Shown here piece by piece: positions 1 to 9,041 of a stretch of DNA of 64,000 bases (the first letter of the stretch is position 1; every line of letters begins with the position of its first letter). The stretch is from Fimbriimonas sp. (lineage in GTDB: Bacteria > Armatimonadota > Fimbriimonadia > Fimbriimonadales > Fimbriimonadaceae), in contig JARLGV010000022.1 in the NCBI GenBank assembly GCA_031292555.1, forward strand, positions 62,001 to 126,000. The letters are read 5' to 3'. The notes beneath the pieces are model-generated. The model ran no database searches, had not been told where the DNA came from, and saw nothing but the letters and a program-made list of their open reading frames with translations. The translations under genes were made by a program, and so were the position numbers.

Positions 1-89
1 GAGAGAGTAGCCGCCTGAATCTGGGTGCCCATCGCGCCGTCGTAGACGAGAACGTGTTCGGCAAGCGCTTCAAGCAGTTGAGATTGCAT
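1..89 (-). CDS. metH: Methionine synthase MetH, N-terminal fragment (cut by window edge)
   Basis: Reading the minus strand from the ATG at 89-87 gives 29 codons that run off the left edge. The peptide contains VLVYDGAMGTQIQ, which matches the start of the homocysteine S-methyltransferase (TIM barrel) domain of cobalamin-dependent methionine synthase, where an LDGxMGTxIQ motif follows a short N-terminal helix. The family transfers a methyl group from methyltetrahydrofolate to homocysteine through B12. Only the first domain start is visible, so a stand-alone homocysteine or betaine-homocysteine methyltransferase cannot be excluded. The gene is divergent from the ABC transporter at 282, with about 190 bp between them. 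I saw no clear B12 or SAM riboswitch in that gap. Confidence 0.75.
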   Translation of the reverse strand, partial: MQSQLLEALAEHVLVYDGAMGTQIQAATL

Positions 90-281
90 CGAGTGACATT
101 ATGGAGCTTCTGATAGGGGAAGGGAGACCTCAAAGCATGCCGCCCAAATGATCGAAGCATTAGGGGCGTGGCCCCGAAACATCCTTAGCGGTTCGAATGG
201 AATGGCGGGCCCGGTTCGATTTGGGGCATTGCCGGCCCAAATCGTGATTCACCGATTCGTTGCATCACGGTATCTTAAGCA

Positions 282-2126
282 GTGCGATCGTTTCGCCGCA
301 CCCTGGGTTTCCTGCGCCCGTATCGAGGACGTGTATTGCTTGCGGTGGTGATGACGCTGGTTGTCACGCTCCTGCAGATTTTGCCGCCTCGTCTCTATCA
401 GGTTGCCATCGACGGATCGATCCGCCCTGCGATTTCGGCCAAAGCCGAACTCGGCAAACTGGCCAAGCAAAAACCCACTCCTGCCGTCGAAGCTCGCACT
501 AGAGCGCTTCATAAAGTTGCAGATCAGAGTGCGCCCAGAATTCTCCTCTTTGCATCGGTCGCACTCGTGCTTGTGGTTGCGCTTAGAAACCTCTTCAGCT
601 ATGCGAACTCCTACACGGTGACGTGGATTGGACACCGTTTCGTGTTCGACCTGCGATTCGCGACTTGGCGGCATCTACAGCGTCTGAGCCTTGCCTTCCA
701 TAACCAGACCCAAACCGGCAAGATAATGGCGCGCGTCACCGCCGATATCGAACTCATTCAGGGCTTGATTCAGGGCCAACTTGTGACGTTCATCAGCGAC
801 GTGGTCACATTGGTCGCCGTTCTCGCAATGCTGTTTTTCCTGGAATGGCGACTCGCGACGATCATTCTCGTGTTGACGCCTTTCTACGTCGTCAGTTACC
901 TTCTGTTTCTCAAGAAGATTCGAGAAACCAGCAACGAACAGCGCCGTTTGTACGATGAGATGCTTGGCACGCTCGCGGAGAAGATCGCCGGCATTGCGGT
1001 CGTCAAGGCATTTGTCCGAGAGAATCATGAGAGGTCGACTTTCATGGGCCAGGTCCGCGCGAAATTCGCGGTAGACATGACCCAGGTCCATCTCAACCGC
1101 CGATTGGGACTTGTCTCTGCAATAGTCAGCGCATTGGGCACTGGCGCGATCTACGCATACGGCGGGTGGCTCGTGCAACATGACCAGATGACGACTGGAA
1201 AGCTCGTCGCCATGACGTTCTACATCGGCTTTGTTTTCAACCCGGCCGTGCGCGTCGCCGACTTCAACACGGCTATGCAATGGGCGGTATCAGCTATGGA
1301 CCGCGTTTTCGAAACCCTTGATACTCGGCCAGAGATCGAAGACAAGACAAACGCCTTGCCTCTTCCCTCGATCAAAGGTCGCGTCCAATTTGACAACGTT
1401 ACGTTTGGCTATATCGACGGGCAACCAATCATAAAGTCGGTCAACTTGGATATCAAGGCAGGCGAAGTGATCGCCCTGGTTGGTCATAGCGGAGCAGGGA
1501 AGACCACGATCATGAACCTGCTGATGCGATTTTACGATCCGACCGCGGGACGAGTCCTTGTCGACGGTTTCGACCTTCGCGACGTACGACTGGAAACCCT
1601 GCGCAGGCAAGTGAGCATGGTGGCTCAGGAGAACGTCCTTTTCAGCGTCACCCTGATGGAGAACATCAAGTACGGCAACCGCGACGCGACCGACCACCAG
1701 GCGATAGCATCAGCCAAGGCGGCCGACCTTCACGAGTTCGTAATGAGCCTGCCGGACGGTTATCAGACGATGATCGGCGAGGACGGTATCAAGCTAAGCG
1801 GAGGGCAGAAGCAGCGGTTGGCGCTGGCGCGCGCCCTCGTGACCGACCCCAAGATCCTGATTCTGGACGATGTGACGAGCGCCTTGGACGGCGAGACAGA
1901 GGCTCGGGTGCAAGACGCGCTAGATGAGGTGATGAAGGGGCGTACGACGTTTGTTATCGCGCACCGGCTTTCCTCAGTCGTTCATGCCGATCGAATCGTT
2001 GTATTGGAAGCCGGCGAGATCGCCGATATCGGAACCCACGAGGAGCTTTCGGTGCGCGAGGGGATCTATAGGGATCTCTACGAAGAGCAGTTCCGGAGCG
2101 CACTGCAACCGGCTAGCCATGCGTGA
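282..2126 (+). CDS. ABC exporter, fused membrane and ATPase domains
   Basis: This is a 614-residue half-transporter of the ABCB/MsbA type. The first ~330 residues form the type-1 exporter membrane domain, with hydrophobic segments near residues 17-40, 90-110, 165-200 and 265-310. An unusual charged, Lys/Ala-rich insert lies between the first two helices (residues ~50-85). The C-terminal ~250 residues are the ATPase: Walker A GHSGAGKTT near 401-409, signature LSGGQKQR near 505, Walker B ILILDD near 527, and the H-loop in IAHRLSS. It probably works as a homodimer exporting a lipid, peptide or drug, but the substrate cannot be read from sequence. The start is a GTG at 282; no strong Shine-Dalgarno sequence is evident. 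It stands alone, ahead of the dcw cluster. Confidence 0.88.
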   Translation: MRSFRRTLGFLRPYRGRVLLAVVMTLVVTLLQILPPRLYQVAIDGSIRPAISAKAELGKLAKQKPTPAVEARTRALHKVADQSAPRILLFASVALVLVVALRNLFSYANSYTVTWIGHRFVFDLRFATWRHLQRLSLAFHNQTQTGKIMARVTADIELIQGLIQGQLVTFISDVVTLVAVLAMLFFLEWRLATIILVLTPFYVVSYLLFLKKIRETSNEQRRLYDEMLGTLAEKIAGIAVVKAFVRENHERSTFMGQVRAKFAVDMTQVHLNRRLGLVSAIVSALGTGAIYAYGGWLVQHDQMTTGKLVAMTFYIGFVFNPAVRVADFNTAMQWAVSAMDRVFETLDTRPEIEDKTNALPLPSIKGRVQFDNVTFGYIDGQPIIKSVNLDIKAGEVIALVGHSGAGKTTIMNLLMRFYDPTAGRVLVDGFDLRDVRLETLRRQVSMVAQENVLFSVTLMENIKYGNRDATDHQAIASAKAADLHEFVMSLPDGYQTMIGEDGIKLSGGQKQRLALARALVTDPKILILDDVTSALDGETEARVQDALDEVMKGRTTFVIAHRLSSVVHADRIVVLEAGEIADIGTHEELSVREGIYRDLYEEQFRSALQPASHA

Positions 2127-2275
2127 CAGTCGTTTTGGGCCCTTTGCTCCTGGCGTTTTCGTACGGTTCCGCCTATGCTGGGCAAGTATTAGCTAATTCC
2201 TTTCCGAATTCAGTAAACATGTGTCTATCTTCGGGCAGAATCACGATGCGAATTCCCATATTTCACCTAATTTCT

Positions 2276-2316
2276 GCCCATGAAATGCCCGATTTTGCCC
2301 ACGGTCGCCCTATAAT
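2276..2316 (+). promoter_or_regulatory. Putative mraZ promoter with MraZ-box-like direct repeats
   Basis: Four GCCC motifs start at 2276, 2287, 2297 and 2307, so they recur every 10-11 bp (one helical turn). On the opposite strand they read GGGC, three of them as GGGCA. A perfect -10 hexamer TATAAT (2311-2316) follows directly. MraZ proteins are known to bind three or four short G-rich direct repeats with 5-nt spacers upstream of their own operon, and mraZ begins 144 bp downstream. The repeats and the hexamer are seen in the sequence. Their role as an autoregulatory operator is inferred. No good -35 hexamer is visible at normal spacing, which fits a regulated promoter. Confidence 0.55.
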
Positions 2317-2459
2317 AAACCCACGAATGAGACGAATTGCCATGGACGGTGATGAGAATCTTCGTTTTGGGGCGGAACCGATAAGGTTCAGTGAGGGGCC
2401 GAGTACACGGATGGACCGGCCTTTCACATCTCTCCAAATCTCGCCGCGGGTTTTGGAAG

Positions 2460-2942
2460 ATGGCCGAAGATGCGCTTCTCGATACGGACTTCCGGGAAAT
2501 TCTCGGCACCGATGAAGCGACCATCGATAACCGCGGGCGCATTCTTCTGAGCAAGAAAAAGCGCGACCGGCTTGGCGATTCCTTCGCAATGGCGCTCGGT
2601 GAGGTCGGCTGCATCTGTGCCTATCCTGAGGCGCGATGGCGCGCCCGTATGAAGGAGATTAACGGATATCCCCCGAACAATCAAGGGAAGCTCAAGTACA
2701 CTCGCCTCCTCTTGGCCGGCGCCGACGACGAACTGAGCTGCGACCCACAGGGCCGAGTTGTCATTCCCAAGAAGCTCCAGGAAATGGGCAAGCTGAAGGA
2801 GAAGGTGCTAATCGTCGGTTGTGGCGACCGCATCGAGATCTGGGACCCGGAAGAGTATGTCAAGTACGAAGCCGCGCCCGATGAGTACAACAAAGAGCGG
2901 AGGCTGCAGATGGTAAGCGCCTATAACGAAATGAAAGGCTGA
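2460..2942 (+). CDS. mraZ: MraZ, transcriptional regulator of the dcw cluster
   Basis: This is a 160-residue protein with two AbrB-like swapped-hairpin repeats. The first contains IDNRGRILLSKKKRDRLG (about 24-41) and the second CDPQGRVVIPKKLQEMG (about 97-113), each with the D-x-x-G-R signature of MraZ. The family forms ring oligomers that bind repeats upstream of mraZ and tune the division operon. The frame stays open upstream to 2391, but the ATG at 2460 gives a family-like length and N-terminus. It is slightly longer than usual because of a charged C-terminal tail. It is the first gene of the cluster and lies about 145 bp downstream of the putative operator. Confidence 0.9.
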   Translation: MAEDALLDTDFREILGTDEATIDNRGRILLSKKKRDRLGDSFAMALGEVGCICAYPEARWRARMKEINGYPPNNQGKLKYTRLLLAGADDELSCDPQGRVVIPKKLQEMGKLKEKVLIVGCGDRIEIWDPEEYVKYEAAPDEYNKERRLQMVSAYNEMKG

Positions 2943-3015
2943 GCCGAAAATGGCGGTCCGCACAAAACAATCGCGAGTTCGGTCGGCATCCCAATGATGT
3001 AGGCGACAATTACCG

Positions 3016-3936
3016 ATGATGCCAATCCGTCCGTCTCAGGGAGATCCTCGCCACGACCCCGTTATGTTGCGAGAAGTGTTAAGCGCCTTGGCACTTAATG
3101 CCGGCGATACCGTCGTGGACGGCACTTTGGGCCTTTCCGGTCACGCTCGTGCTTTTGCTGAGGCGATAAGTCCAGGCGGGACATTGCTTGGTATCGACTG
3201 GGACCAAGAAATGCTTGAAATTGGGCGGCAAAGGCTTTCGGAGGTGGAGGATGTGGAGAAACACTTCTGCCATAGCGACTACCGACAGATCGCCGAGATC
3301 GTGCGCCGACACAAACTCGTGCCGAATGGCATCCTCCTCGATCTGGGTTTGAACAGCGCTCAAATCGACGATCCCAGCCGCGGGATCGCATTCTCCAAAG
3401 ACGGTCCACTCGATATGCGAATGGATCGAAGTAGGGGCGAGCCGGCGTCAGCGTTGCTGAATCGGCTTGGGCCGACGGAGATCGAGAACATCTTGTTCAA
3501 GTACGGCGATGAACGTTGGGGTAAGGCGATCGGCAAGAAGATCGTGGAGATCCGCAAAGCTCATCCACTTCGGACGACGCATGACCTGGTGGAAGCGGTC
3601 TTGGCCGCCGTTCCTCCCGGCGCGCGCGACAAACGGATTCACCCGGCGACTCGCACGTTCCAGGCGGTTAGGATCGCCGTGAACTCGGAATTGGAGGGAA
3701 TCGACGACACGCTCATGGAGGCGGCACGGTGCCTGGCTCCCGGGGGAACGCTTGTGGTGCTTAGTTATCATTCGGGCGAAGACCGCCAAGCTAAACACGC
3801 CTTTCGGGAACTCGCCGACTCTGGCGGGTATCTTGACCTATTCAAAAAGCCCTTGCAGCCAACTCCGGACGAAATATCTAGGAATCCTAGAAGTAGAAGT
3901 GCAAAACTTAGGGCAATTCGGAGATTTTTAACTTAA
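3016..3936 (+). CDS. rsmH: 16S rRNA (cytosine1402-N4)-methyltransferase RsmH
   Basis: RsmH (MraW) uses S-adenosylmethionine to methylate N4 of cytosine 1402 in the ribosomal P-site. The 306-residue length is normal. The N-terminal HDPVMLREVL and the SAM-binding VVDGTLGLSGHA (about 34-45) are typical. The ILLDLGLNSAQIDDPSRG block and the late YHSGEDR motif are also family hallmarks. Two ATG codons lie in tandem at 3016 and 3019 without a strong ribosome-binding site. It follows mraZ by about 70 bp, the usual dcw order, and precedes the ftsL-like gene. Confidence 0.95.
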   Translation: MMPIRPSQGDPRHDPVMLREVLSALALNAGDTVVDGTLGLSGHARAFAEAISPGGTLLGIDWDQEMLEIGRQRLSEVEDVEKHFCHSDYRQIAEIVRRHKLVPNGILLDLGLNSAQIDDPSRGIAFSKDGPLDMRMDRSRGEPASALLNRLGPTEIENILFKYGDERWGKAIGKKIVEIRKAHPLRTTHDLVEAVLAAVPPGARDKRIHPATRTFQAVRIAVNSELEGIDDTLMEAARCLAPGGTLVVLSYHSGEDRQAKHAFRELADSGGYLDLFKKPLQPTPDEISRNPRSRSAKLRAIRRFLT

Positions 3937-3989
3937 TATAGAAGGAACCCGAGATGCATGATGTGTCTCGGTGACTAATGGAGCTTAGG

Positions 3990-4433
3990 ATGAGCGCATT
4001 ACTTGATAGACCAGTCACTCGTACGTCGTCGACGCTAGTCGATGTTCCCGTTATTCTTCACCCCCGTACTCCGGTGGAGCCGGTTCGCCAACCGGTCATC
4101 GAAGTCCCGATATCGACGCCAAGCCAGGCGCCCGCCAAATCCAAATCCGGCGTCGGTATCCGCATTGCTCGCTTTGTCGTCACCAAGACCTTCCTCTTTG
4201 GCTTAGTGTTTGCCTCAACTTACGTGGGCAGTACGCTTTCTGGGCAGTTTCTTGTCGAACAAAGCCGAACCCAGGGCATCGATGCCCAGAAGCGCTCAGA
4301 AACCGCGATAGCGGAGGAGCGGGCGATTCAGCTTCGGTTGGATTCTCTTCGCCGGGCGGCGGCGATAGAAGAATGGGCTCTTTCCCACGGATTTCGTCCA
4401 GCGGATGGGCTAGGTCAAACGTCTAAGGCTTAA
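3990..4433 (+). CDS. FtsL-like single-pass division protein
   Basis: This is a 147-residue protein. A proline-rich cytoplasmic part of about 55 residues leads to one hydrophobic segment near residues 63-83 (LFGLVFASTYVGSTLSGQFL). A charged helical region of about 50 residues follows, with the heptad-like spacing expected of the FtsL/FtsB coiled coil. Its place between rsmH and ftsI is the conserved ftsL position. FtsL joins FtsB and FtsQ in the divisome and helps activate FtsW-FtsI. I chose the ATG at 3990 because GGAG (3980-3983) lies 6 nt upstream; an in-frame ATG at 3978 would add four residues. The assignment rests on position and topology, since FtsL sequences diverge strongly. Confidence 0.7.
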   Translation: MSALLDRPVTRTSSTLVDVPVILHPRTPVEPVRQPVIEVPISTPSQAPAKSKSGVGIRIARFVVTKTFLFGLVFASTYVGSTLSGQFLVEQSRTQGIDAQKRSETAIAEERAIQLRLDSLRRAAAIEEWALSHGFRPADGLGQTSKA

Positions 4434-4438
4434 AGACC

Positions 4439-6205
4439 TTGTCGCAACCTACACATCACCTACCTGGTTTGAACTGGGCTGCCTACGGTATGGGCAGCTT
4501 GTTTCTGGTGACCGCCTTCAGCCAGATCAAGCTGCAGACATGGGAGCGCAGCTCCACTCTAAAACTGGCTCGCAGTTCGAAGCGATACGACCTCCGGTAT
4601 GTGGACGCCGCTCGACGCGGCTCGATCTACACGTCGGACGGCAAGCCGCTTGCGCAAGACGACCAGTCGTATGCATTAACGATCAACTTTGAGCACGTTC
4701 CCCACTCGGATGCGTTCTTTATGGAGTTGTCGCAAGCGACTGGGCTTCCGGCGAGTGACTTCGCCGGATTCGCCAGCGAGCCGAAGCAATCGAAGACCTG
4801 GCTGGAGCCGATTCCAGCAAGCAGATTTCATGACGTCGCGCTTCTCAAGTCCAGATGGCGCGCTGACGGACTATCGCTCAAGAAGTCAGGTCAGCGCACT
4901 TGTCCTCTCGGTGACGCGACGTCCTGCTTGGTGGGCGTAATCAAGGACTACAAAGAGGGGAAGGTCTATACCGGTCTCGAGCGGAGCATGAACACTCAGC
5001 TTGCCGGCAAAGACGGACTCAAGATCGGTCTCACCGACCGAACAGGCGCCTTCCTTCCGATGCGGATGGAAGCCGGGAGTTCGCCTCGGGCAGACGGCCA
5101 GGATGTCGTGCTGACACTCGATAGCGATCTGCAGGTTCTGGCTTCCCAGGCCATTCGGCAGGCAGTGACATCGAACAATGCCGACAACGGCTCTGCCATC
5201 GTGATGGACCCACACACCGGAGAGATCTTGGCAATGGCCAACTGGCCGTCCTTCGATCCATCCGGGGCGGCGGGAAGTCAAGGTTTGTTTGGCTATAACC
5301 CGTCCTATATGGCCGAGTTGGAACCAGGCTCGACCTTTAAAATCCTCACTCTTGCGGAAGCGCTTGACATCGGCAAAGTGTCAATGGACGAGACGATAGA
5401 CTGTGGCGGCGAATGGCGCCCAACGCCGTCGACCAAGATCCATTGCGACAGTCACCACGGTAATCGAGCCCATGGACCGATTAGGCCGAAGGACGCCATA
5501 GCGCGAAGCTGCAACGTCTCTGCTGCGATTTGGGCAACTCGAATCGGCAGAGACAACTTCCTCAAATACCTGGACAAGCTAGGGTTGATTCGAAAGAGCA
5601 CCCTTCATGTTCCTGGCGAGCTACGCGGTCGTGTGAACTTCAAAGAACCGGCGCACTTGCTCCAGTTGGCGACGTTCGGTTTCGGTCAGTCGATTACTTG
5701 TACGCCGGTTGGCTTGATCGGAGCGTTCGCGATGATCGGCAACGGTGGTGTACGGGTCGAGCCACGGCTTCTTAGCAGGGTAGGTTCTCGTAGAGTGGAA
5801 ACCGCACAGGGAACGAGCATCGTCAGGCCTGAAACGGCTCAAAAGGTGCTGGACTGTATGACGGCCGTCATCGAATCGGATGAAGGGACCGGCGCCAAAC
5901 TCCGGATACCCGGCTATAGGTTGGCCGGAAAGACGGGCACCGCGGAAAAGGTCGGTAAAGGTGAGAAGGGATACGTGGCAAACTTCGTCGGGTTTGTTCC
6001 AGCCCAATCACCCAAAGCAGTCATCCTCGTAATGGTTAACAATCCGAAAAATGGTCGTTACTATGGCGCGGAGGTTGCAGGGCCCGTATTCCAACAGATC
6101 GCCAAGGCGGTCATCCGACATTACAACATTGCGCCGACCGAGCCGATCGTGACTCCGAAGGCGCCGACGATCAAGAAAAAGAGCAAAGCAGAGCTAATCG
6201 ATTAA
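4439..6205 (+). CDS. ftsI: Peptidoglycan D,D-transpeptidase FtsI (PBP3)
   Basis: This is a class B penicillin-binding protein of 588 residues that crosslinks septal peptidoglycan. One N-terminal membrane segment (about 12-30) is followed by a pedestal/dimerisation region with RRGSIYTSDGKPLA (about 59-72). The transpeptidase domain has the catalytic SxxK as STFK (298-301), SCN (357-359) and KTGTAEK (498-504). The start is a TTG at 4439, five bases after the ftsL-like stop, with AAGG-type bases upstream. Its stop overlaps the murE start by one base (TAATG). It is expected to pair with FtsW encoded downstream. Confidence 0.95.
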   Translation: MSQPTHHLPGLNWAAYGMGSLFLVTAFSQIKLQTWERSSTLKLARSSKRYDLRYVDAARRGSIYTSDGKPLAQDDQSYALTINFEHVPHSDAFFMELSQATGLPASDFAGFASEPKQSKTWLEPIPASRFHDVALLKSRWRADGLSLKKSGQRTCPLGDATSCLVGVIKDYKEGKVYTGLERSMNTQLAGKDGLKIGLTDRTGAFLPMRMEAGSSPRADGQDVVLTLDSDLQVLASQAIRQAVTSNNADNGSAIVMDPHTGEILAMANWPSFDPSGAAGSQGLFGYNPSYMAELEPGSTFKILTLAEALDIGKVSMDETIDCGGEWRPTPSTKIHCDSHHGNRAHGPIRPKDAIARSCNVSAAIWATRIGRDNFLKYLDKLGLIRKSTLHVPGELRGRVNFKEPAHLLQLATFGFGQSITCTPVGLIGAFAMIGNGGVRVEPRLLSRVGSRRVETAQGTSIVRPETAQKVLDCMTAVIESDEGTGAKLRIPGYRLAGKTGTAEKVGKGEKGYVANFVGFVPAQSPKAVILVMVNNPKNGRYYGAEVAGPVFQQIAKAVIRHYNIAPTEPIVTPKAPTIKKKSKAELID

Positions 6206-7683
6206 TGAAACTGTCCGATCTTCTTGGCAAAGCCGGTGTGACCCCGCTTGGTTCACTGGGAGACGCAGAGATCGATTCCATATCCCTGGACTCGCGTAAG
6301 GTGGGTCCAGGGACTTTGTTTGTCTGTATGCCGAGCCGAAACAGCGACAGTCATTCCTATCTAGCCTCTGCTGCGCAAAATGGAGCGGTAGCTGCGATTG
6401 TTTACGAGGTCCGGGGCATGGGCCTGGCTCAAAAGGCTGGACTAGCCGCGGTCCTGCTTTCGAACGAAGGCTTGGACTATAACGAAGCCTTATGGCAGAT
6501 CTGCCGGGCACTCTTTGACAGCCCGAGTCGAGATATGAAAGTTGTTGGAGTCACCGGCACCAACGGGAAGACTACGACGGCTTGGCTCATTCGAGACATG
6601 TTGGTTGCTCTTGGCGAACGAGCTGCATATCTGGGTACGCTCGGAATCCAACTGCCTGGAGAGGAACGTGAGTTGTCCAACACGACACCGTTTGCCGTGG
6701 AGTTGTACAGCCTACTCGGCGAACTTAGAGCGAAGGATGTAGGGGCGCTTGCCGTGGAGGTAAGCAGTCACGCCCTATCTGAGCGACGATCGGACGGAGT
6801 CGAATTTGACGCCGGAGTTTTTACGAATCTGACGCAAGATCACCTGGATTTCCACGGCACGATGGAGTCCTATGGCAGGGCCAAGCACCGGCTCTTTTCG
6901 CAGCTTCCCAAGCAGACAGAGAAACGATTCGTGGCTGCGTTCAATATCGACGACCCAATTGGCTTGCGCTGGTCGCTCGAGCAAGATGGGCCAACCGTGA
7001 CATACGGCCTTCAAGGAGATGCGGACCTTCGAGGCACCGCGGTTCAGGTTAAGGTTGATCGAATTCGGATGAGGCTCGAGTACCGAGGCGAAATCGAAGT
7101 GGCAATCCCCCTGGGAGGCAACTTCAATGTCTCCAATTGCCTAAGCGCGTCGGCTGGCATGCTCGCGCTCGGATACGATCTAGGGACGATCAAAGAGGCG
7201 CTTCCACAAGTTCGGCCGGTTCCTGGACGCTTTGAGGCAGTGCCGAACAACAAGGGTATCGGCATACTTGTCGATTACGCCCACACCGCCGACGCGCTGG
7301 AGAAGCTACTTGACTCGGTTCGCGAACTTCAGCCCAATCGGATTGTTACCGTTTTTGGCTGTGGCGGCGACCGCGACCGTACGAAGCGGCCGAAAATGGC
7401 CTTGGCGGCCAGCGAGCGATCGGACCTCACCGTCGTGACAAGCGACAATCCTCGAAGCGAGGATCCAGCCGAGATCTTGGCGGAAGTCACCAAGGGAATT
7501 GTGCCGGGTAAGGAATCGGTGGCGATCATCGACAGAAGGGAAGCAATCGAATACGCCGTGCGCGCCGCTCGCCCAGGCGACGTTGTCGTCATCGCGGGGA
7601 AAGGGCATGAGAACTATCAGATCATCGGTCGTACCAAATACCCGATGGACGACCGTCTGATGGCGGCGGAGGCGCTTTCTTGA
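6205..7683 (+). CDS. murE: UDP-MurNAc-tripeptide synthetase MurE (meso-DAP type)
   Basis: MurE adds the third stem residue to UDP-MurNAc-L-Ala-D-Glu in the cytoplasm using ATP. The 492-residue protein has the ATP loop GVTGTNGKTTTAW (about 115-127), SSHALSERR with the substrate-binding serine, and YAHTADALE in the C-terminal half. The specificity motif is DNPR at 414-417, which in characterised MurE enzymes marks meso-diaminopimelate rather than lysine use. The cell wall is therefore predicted to be DAP-type. The ATG overlaps the ftsI stop, and its TGA is embedded in the TTG start of murF (TTGA). Confidence 0.96.
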   Translation: MKLSDLLGKAGVTPLGSLGDAEIDSISLDSRKVGPGTLFVCMPSRNSDSHSYLASAAQNGAVAAIVYEVRGMGLAQKAGLAAVLLSNEGLDYNEALWQICRALFDSPSRDMKVVGVTGTNGKTTTAWLIRDMLVALGERAAYLGTLGIQLPGEERELSNTTPFAVELYSLLGELRAKDVGALAVEVSSHALSERRSDGVEFDAGVFTNLTQDHLDFHGTMESYGRAKHRLFSQLPKQTEKRFVAAFNIDDPIGLRWSLEQDGPTVTYGLQGDADLRGTAVQVKVDRIRMRLEYRGEIEVAIPLGGNFNVSNCLSASAGMLALGYDLGTIKEALPQVRPVPGRFEAVPNNKGIGILVDYAHTADALEKLLDSVRELQPNRIVTVFGCGGDRDRTKRPKMALAASERSDLTVVTSDNPRSEDPAEILAEVTKGIVPGKESVAIIDRREAIEYAVRAARPGDVVVIAGKGHENYQIIGRTKYPMDDRLMAAEALS

Positions 7684-9041
7684 CCCCGGTCAAGGTCGCG
7701 ACGTTCGCTGAGTGGCTGGGTGGCGAAGCTAGGGGCTTCAGCGACAATGACTGCGTTTCCTCGTTTGCCCTTGACAGCAACTCGGTGAGACCTGGTGATC
7801 TGTTTTTGGCGATTCGAGGCGAGCGCGTCGATGGACATACGTTTGTCTCGTCCGCGCTGGGACACGGGGCGTTGGGGTCTATTGCGGAACGACCCGTTGA
7901 GCCGCCCGCCATCGTCGTTCCGAACTTGGTTGAGGCTCTAGCCAAAGCGGCCTTGCTGTATCGCAATAAGTTTGATGGTCCGGTCGTCGGTATTACAGGG
8001 AGCGCGGGCAAAACGACCACGAAGGAGTTCATCGCCGCTGCGCTAACGCCGCTGGGGCCCATCCTCAAGACCGAAGGCAACCGAAATACGGAGTACACCG
8101 CTCCACTCCTCTGGTTCGATCTGGAGCCAATTCACAAAGCGGCTGTTGTGGAGATGTCGATGCGTGGCTTTGGCCAAATTCGGCATCTCGCTTCCTTCTC
8201 CCGGCCGACACTAGGCGTCATCACGAACATCGGTTTCGCCCACATGCTTATGGTGGGCTCTCGATCCGGCATCGCAACCGCAAAAAGTGAGTTGCTTGAG
8301 CTACTTCCAAGCGATGGTACGGCCGTTCTTTGGCACGAAGATGAGTTTTTGGGCGCCTTAAGGTCAAAATCTCCTTCCCATACGGTCACATTTGGCGCCG
8401 ACGAAGGCTCTGACTGTCGGATCCTTTCCTACCGCCCCCTTTCGTGGTATGCCTCGGAGGTGACCGGCTCCTGCCTGGGACGAGAATGGCGAGCCGAAGT
8501 ACCCGCCGTTGGGCGACATATCGCGCTCAACGCGGCCGCAGCCATCCTTGTCGCTACATGTTTGGGCGTCGAGGCGCAGGCTGCTGCCGATCGGCTTGGA
8601 GAAAGCGTGCTGCCACCACTTCGAATGGAGGTTGTGGAACAGAAAGGGGCGACGATCCTCCTCGATACCTATAATGCCAGCCCTCCAAGCATGATCGCAG
8701 CGATCGAGACGTTGGCGGAGCTGCCGGTAGCCGGAAGGCGCTTCGCAGTGATCGGCGAGATGAGGGAGTTGGGTGACTATACGGGAGCGGCCCATCAGGA
8801 GATTGGGAGTGCCTTGGCCCGATCCTCGATCGAACGCGTCCTGTTCTACGGCCTGGCCACGAGAGGTTCACAAGAGGAAGCCGTCCGATTGGGCATGCCG
8901 GAGGATCGCGTGGAGTGGACTGAATCGATCGATGACGTCCGACGTTTCCTATCCCAATTGCTTCCAGGAGATGCATTACTTTTGAAGGGCAGCCGATCTT
9001 TGGAACTGGAAAGGGCACTTGGCAACGGAGGAGAACATTGA
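7680..9041 (+). CDS. murF: UDP-MurNAc-tripeptide:D-Ala-D-Ala ligase MurF
   Basis: MurF attaches D-Ala-D-Ala to the UDP-MurNAc tripeptide. The protein is 453 residues, the normal size. It carries FALDSNSVRPGDLFLAI near 30-46, the ATP loop GITGSAGKTTTKEF near 103-116, EGNRNTEY, and the LLDTYNASPPSM block (about 325-336) typical of MurF. Translation starts at a TTG (7680) whose last two bases form the murE stop, so the two genes overlap by 4 nt. The 3' end overlaps mraY in the same way. The D-Ala-D-Ala substrate would come from the Ddl half of the fusion protein encoded at 14148. Confidence 0.95.
   Translation: MTPVKVATFAEWLGGEARGFSDNDCVSSFALDSNSVRPGDLFLAIRGERVDGHTFVSSALGHGALGSIAERPVEPPAIVVPNLVEALAKAALLYRNKFDGPVVGITGSAGKTTTKEFIAAALTPLGPILKTEGNRNTEYTAPLLWFDLEPIHKAAVVEMSMRGFGQIRHLASFSRPTLGVITNIGFAHMLMVGSRSGIATAKSELLELLPSDGTAVLWHEDEFLGALRSKSPSHTVTFGADEGSDCRILSYRPLSWYASEVTGSCLGREWRAEVPAVGRHIALNAAAAILVATCLGVEAQAAADRLGESVLPPLRMEVVEQKGATILLDTYNASPPSMIAAIETLAELPVAGRRFAVIGEMRELGDYTGAAHQEIGSALARSSIERVLFYGLATRGSQEEAVRLGMPEDRVEWTESIDDVRRFLSQLLPGDALLLKGSRSLELERALGNGGEH

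Noticed and set aside
90-281. Possible cobalamin or SAM riboswitch upstream of metH
   Set aside because: I looked for the B12 box and SAM-I core on the minus strand and found no convincing match; a covariance-model search would decide.
675-1280. Long antisense open frame opposite the ABC exporter
   Set aside because: It lies wholly inside a clear ABC transporter gene and its peptide has no recognisable pattern; it is a shadow of codon bias on the other strand.
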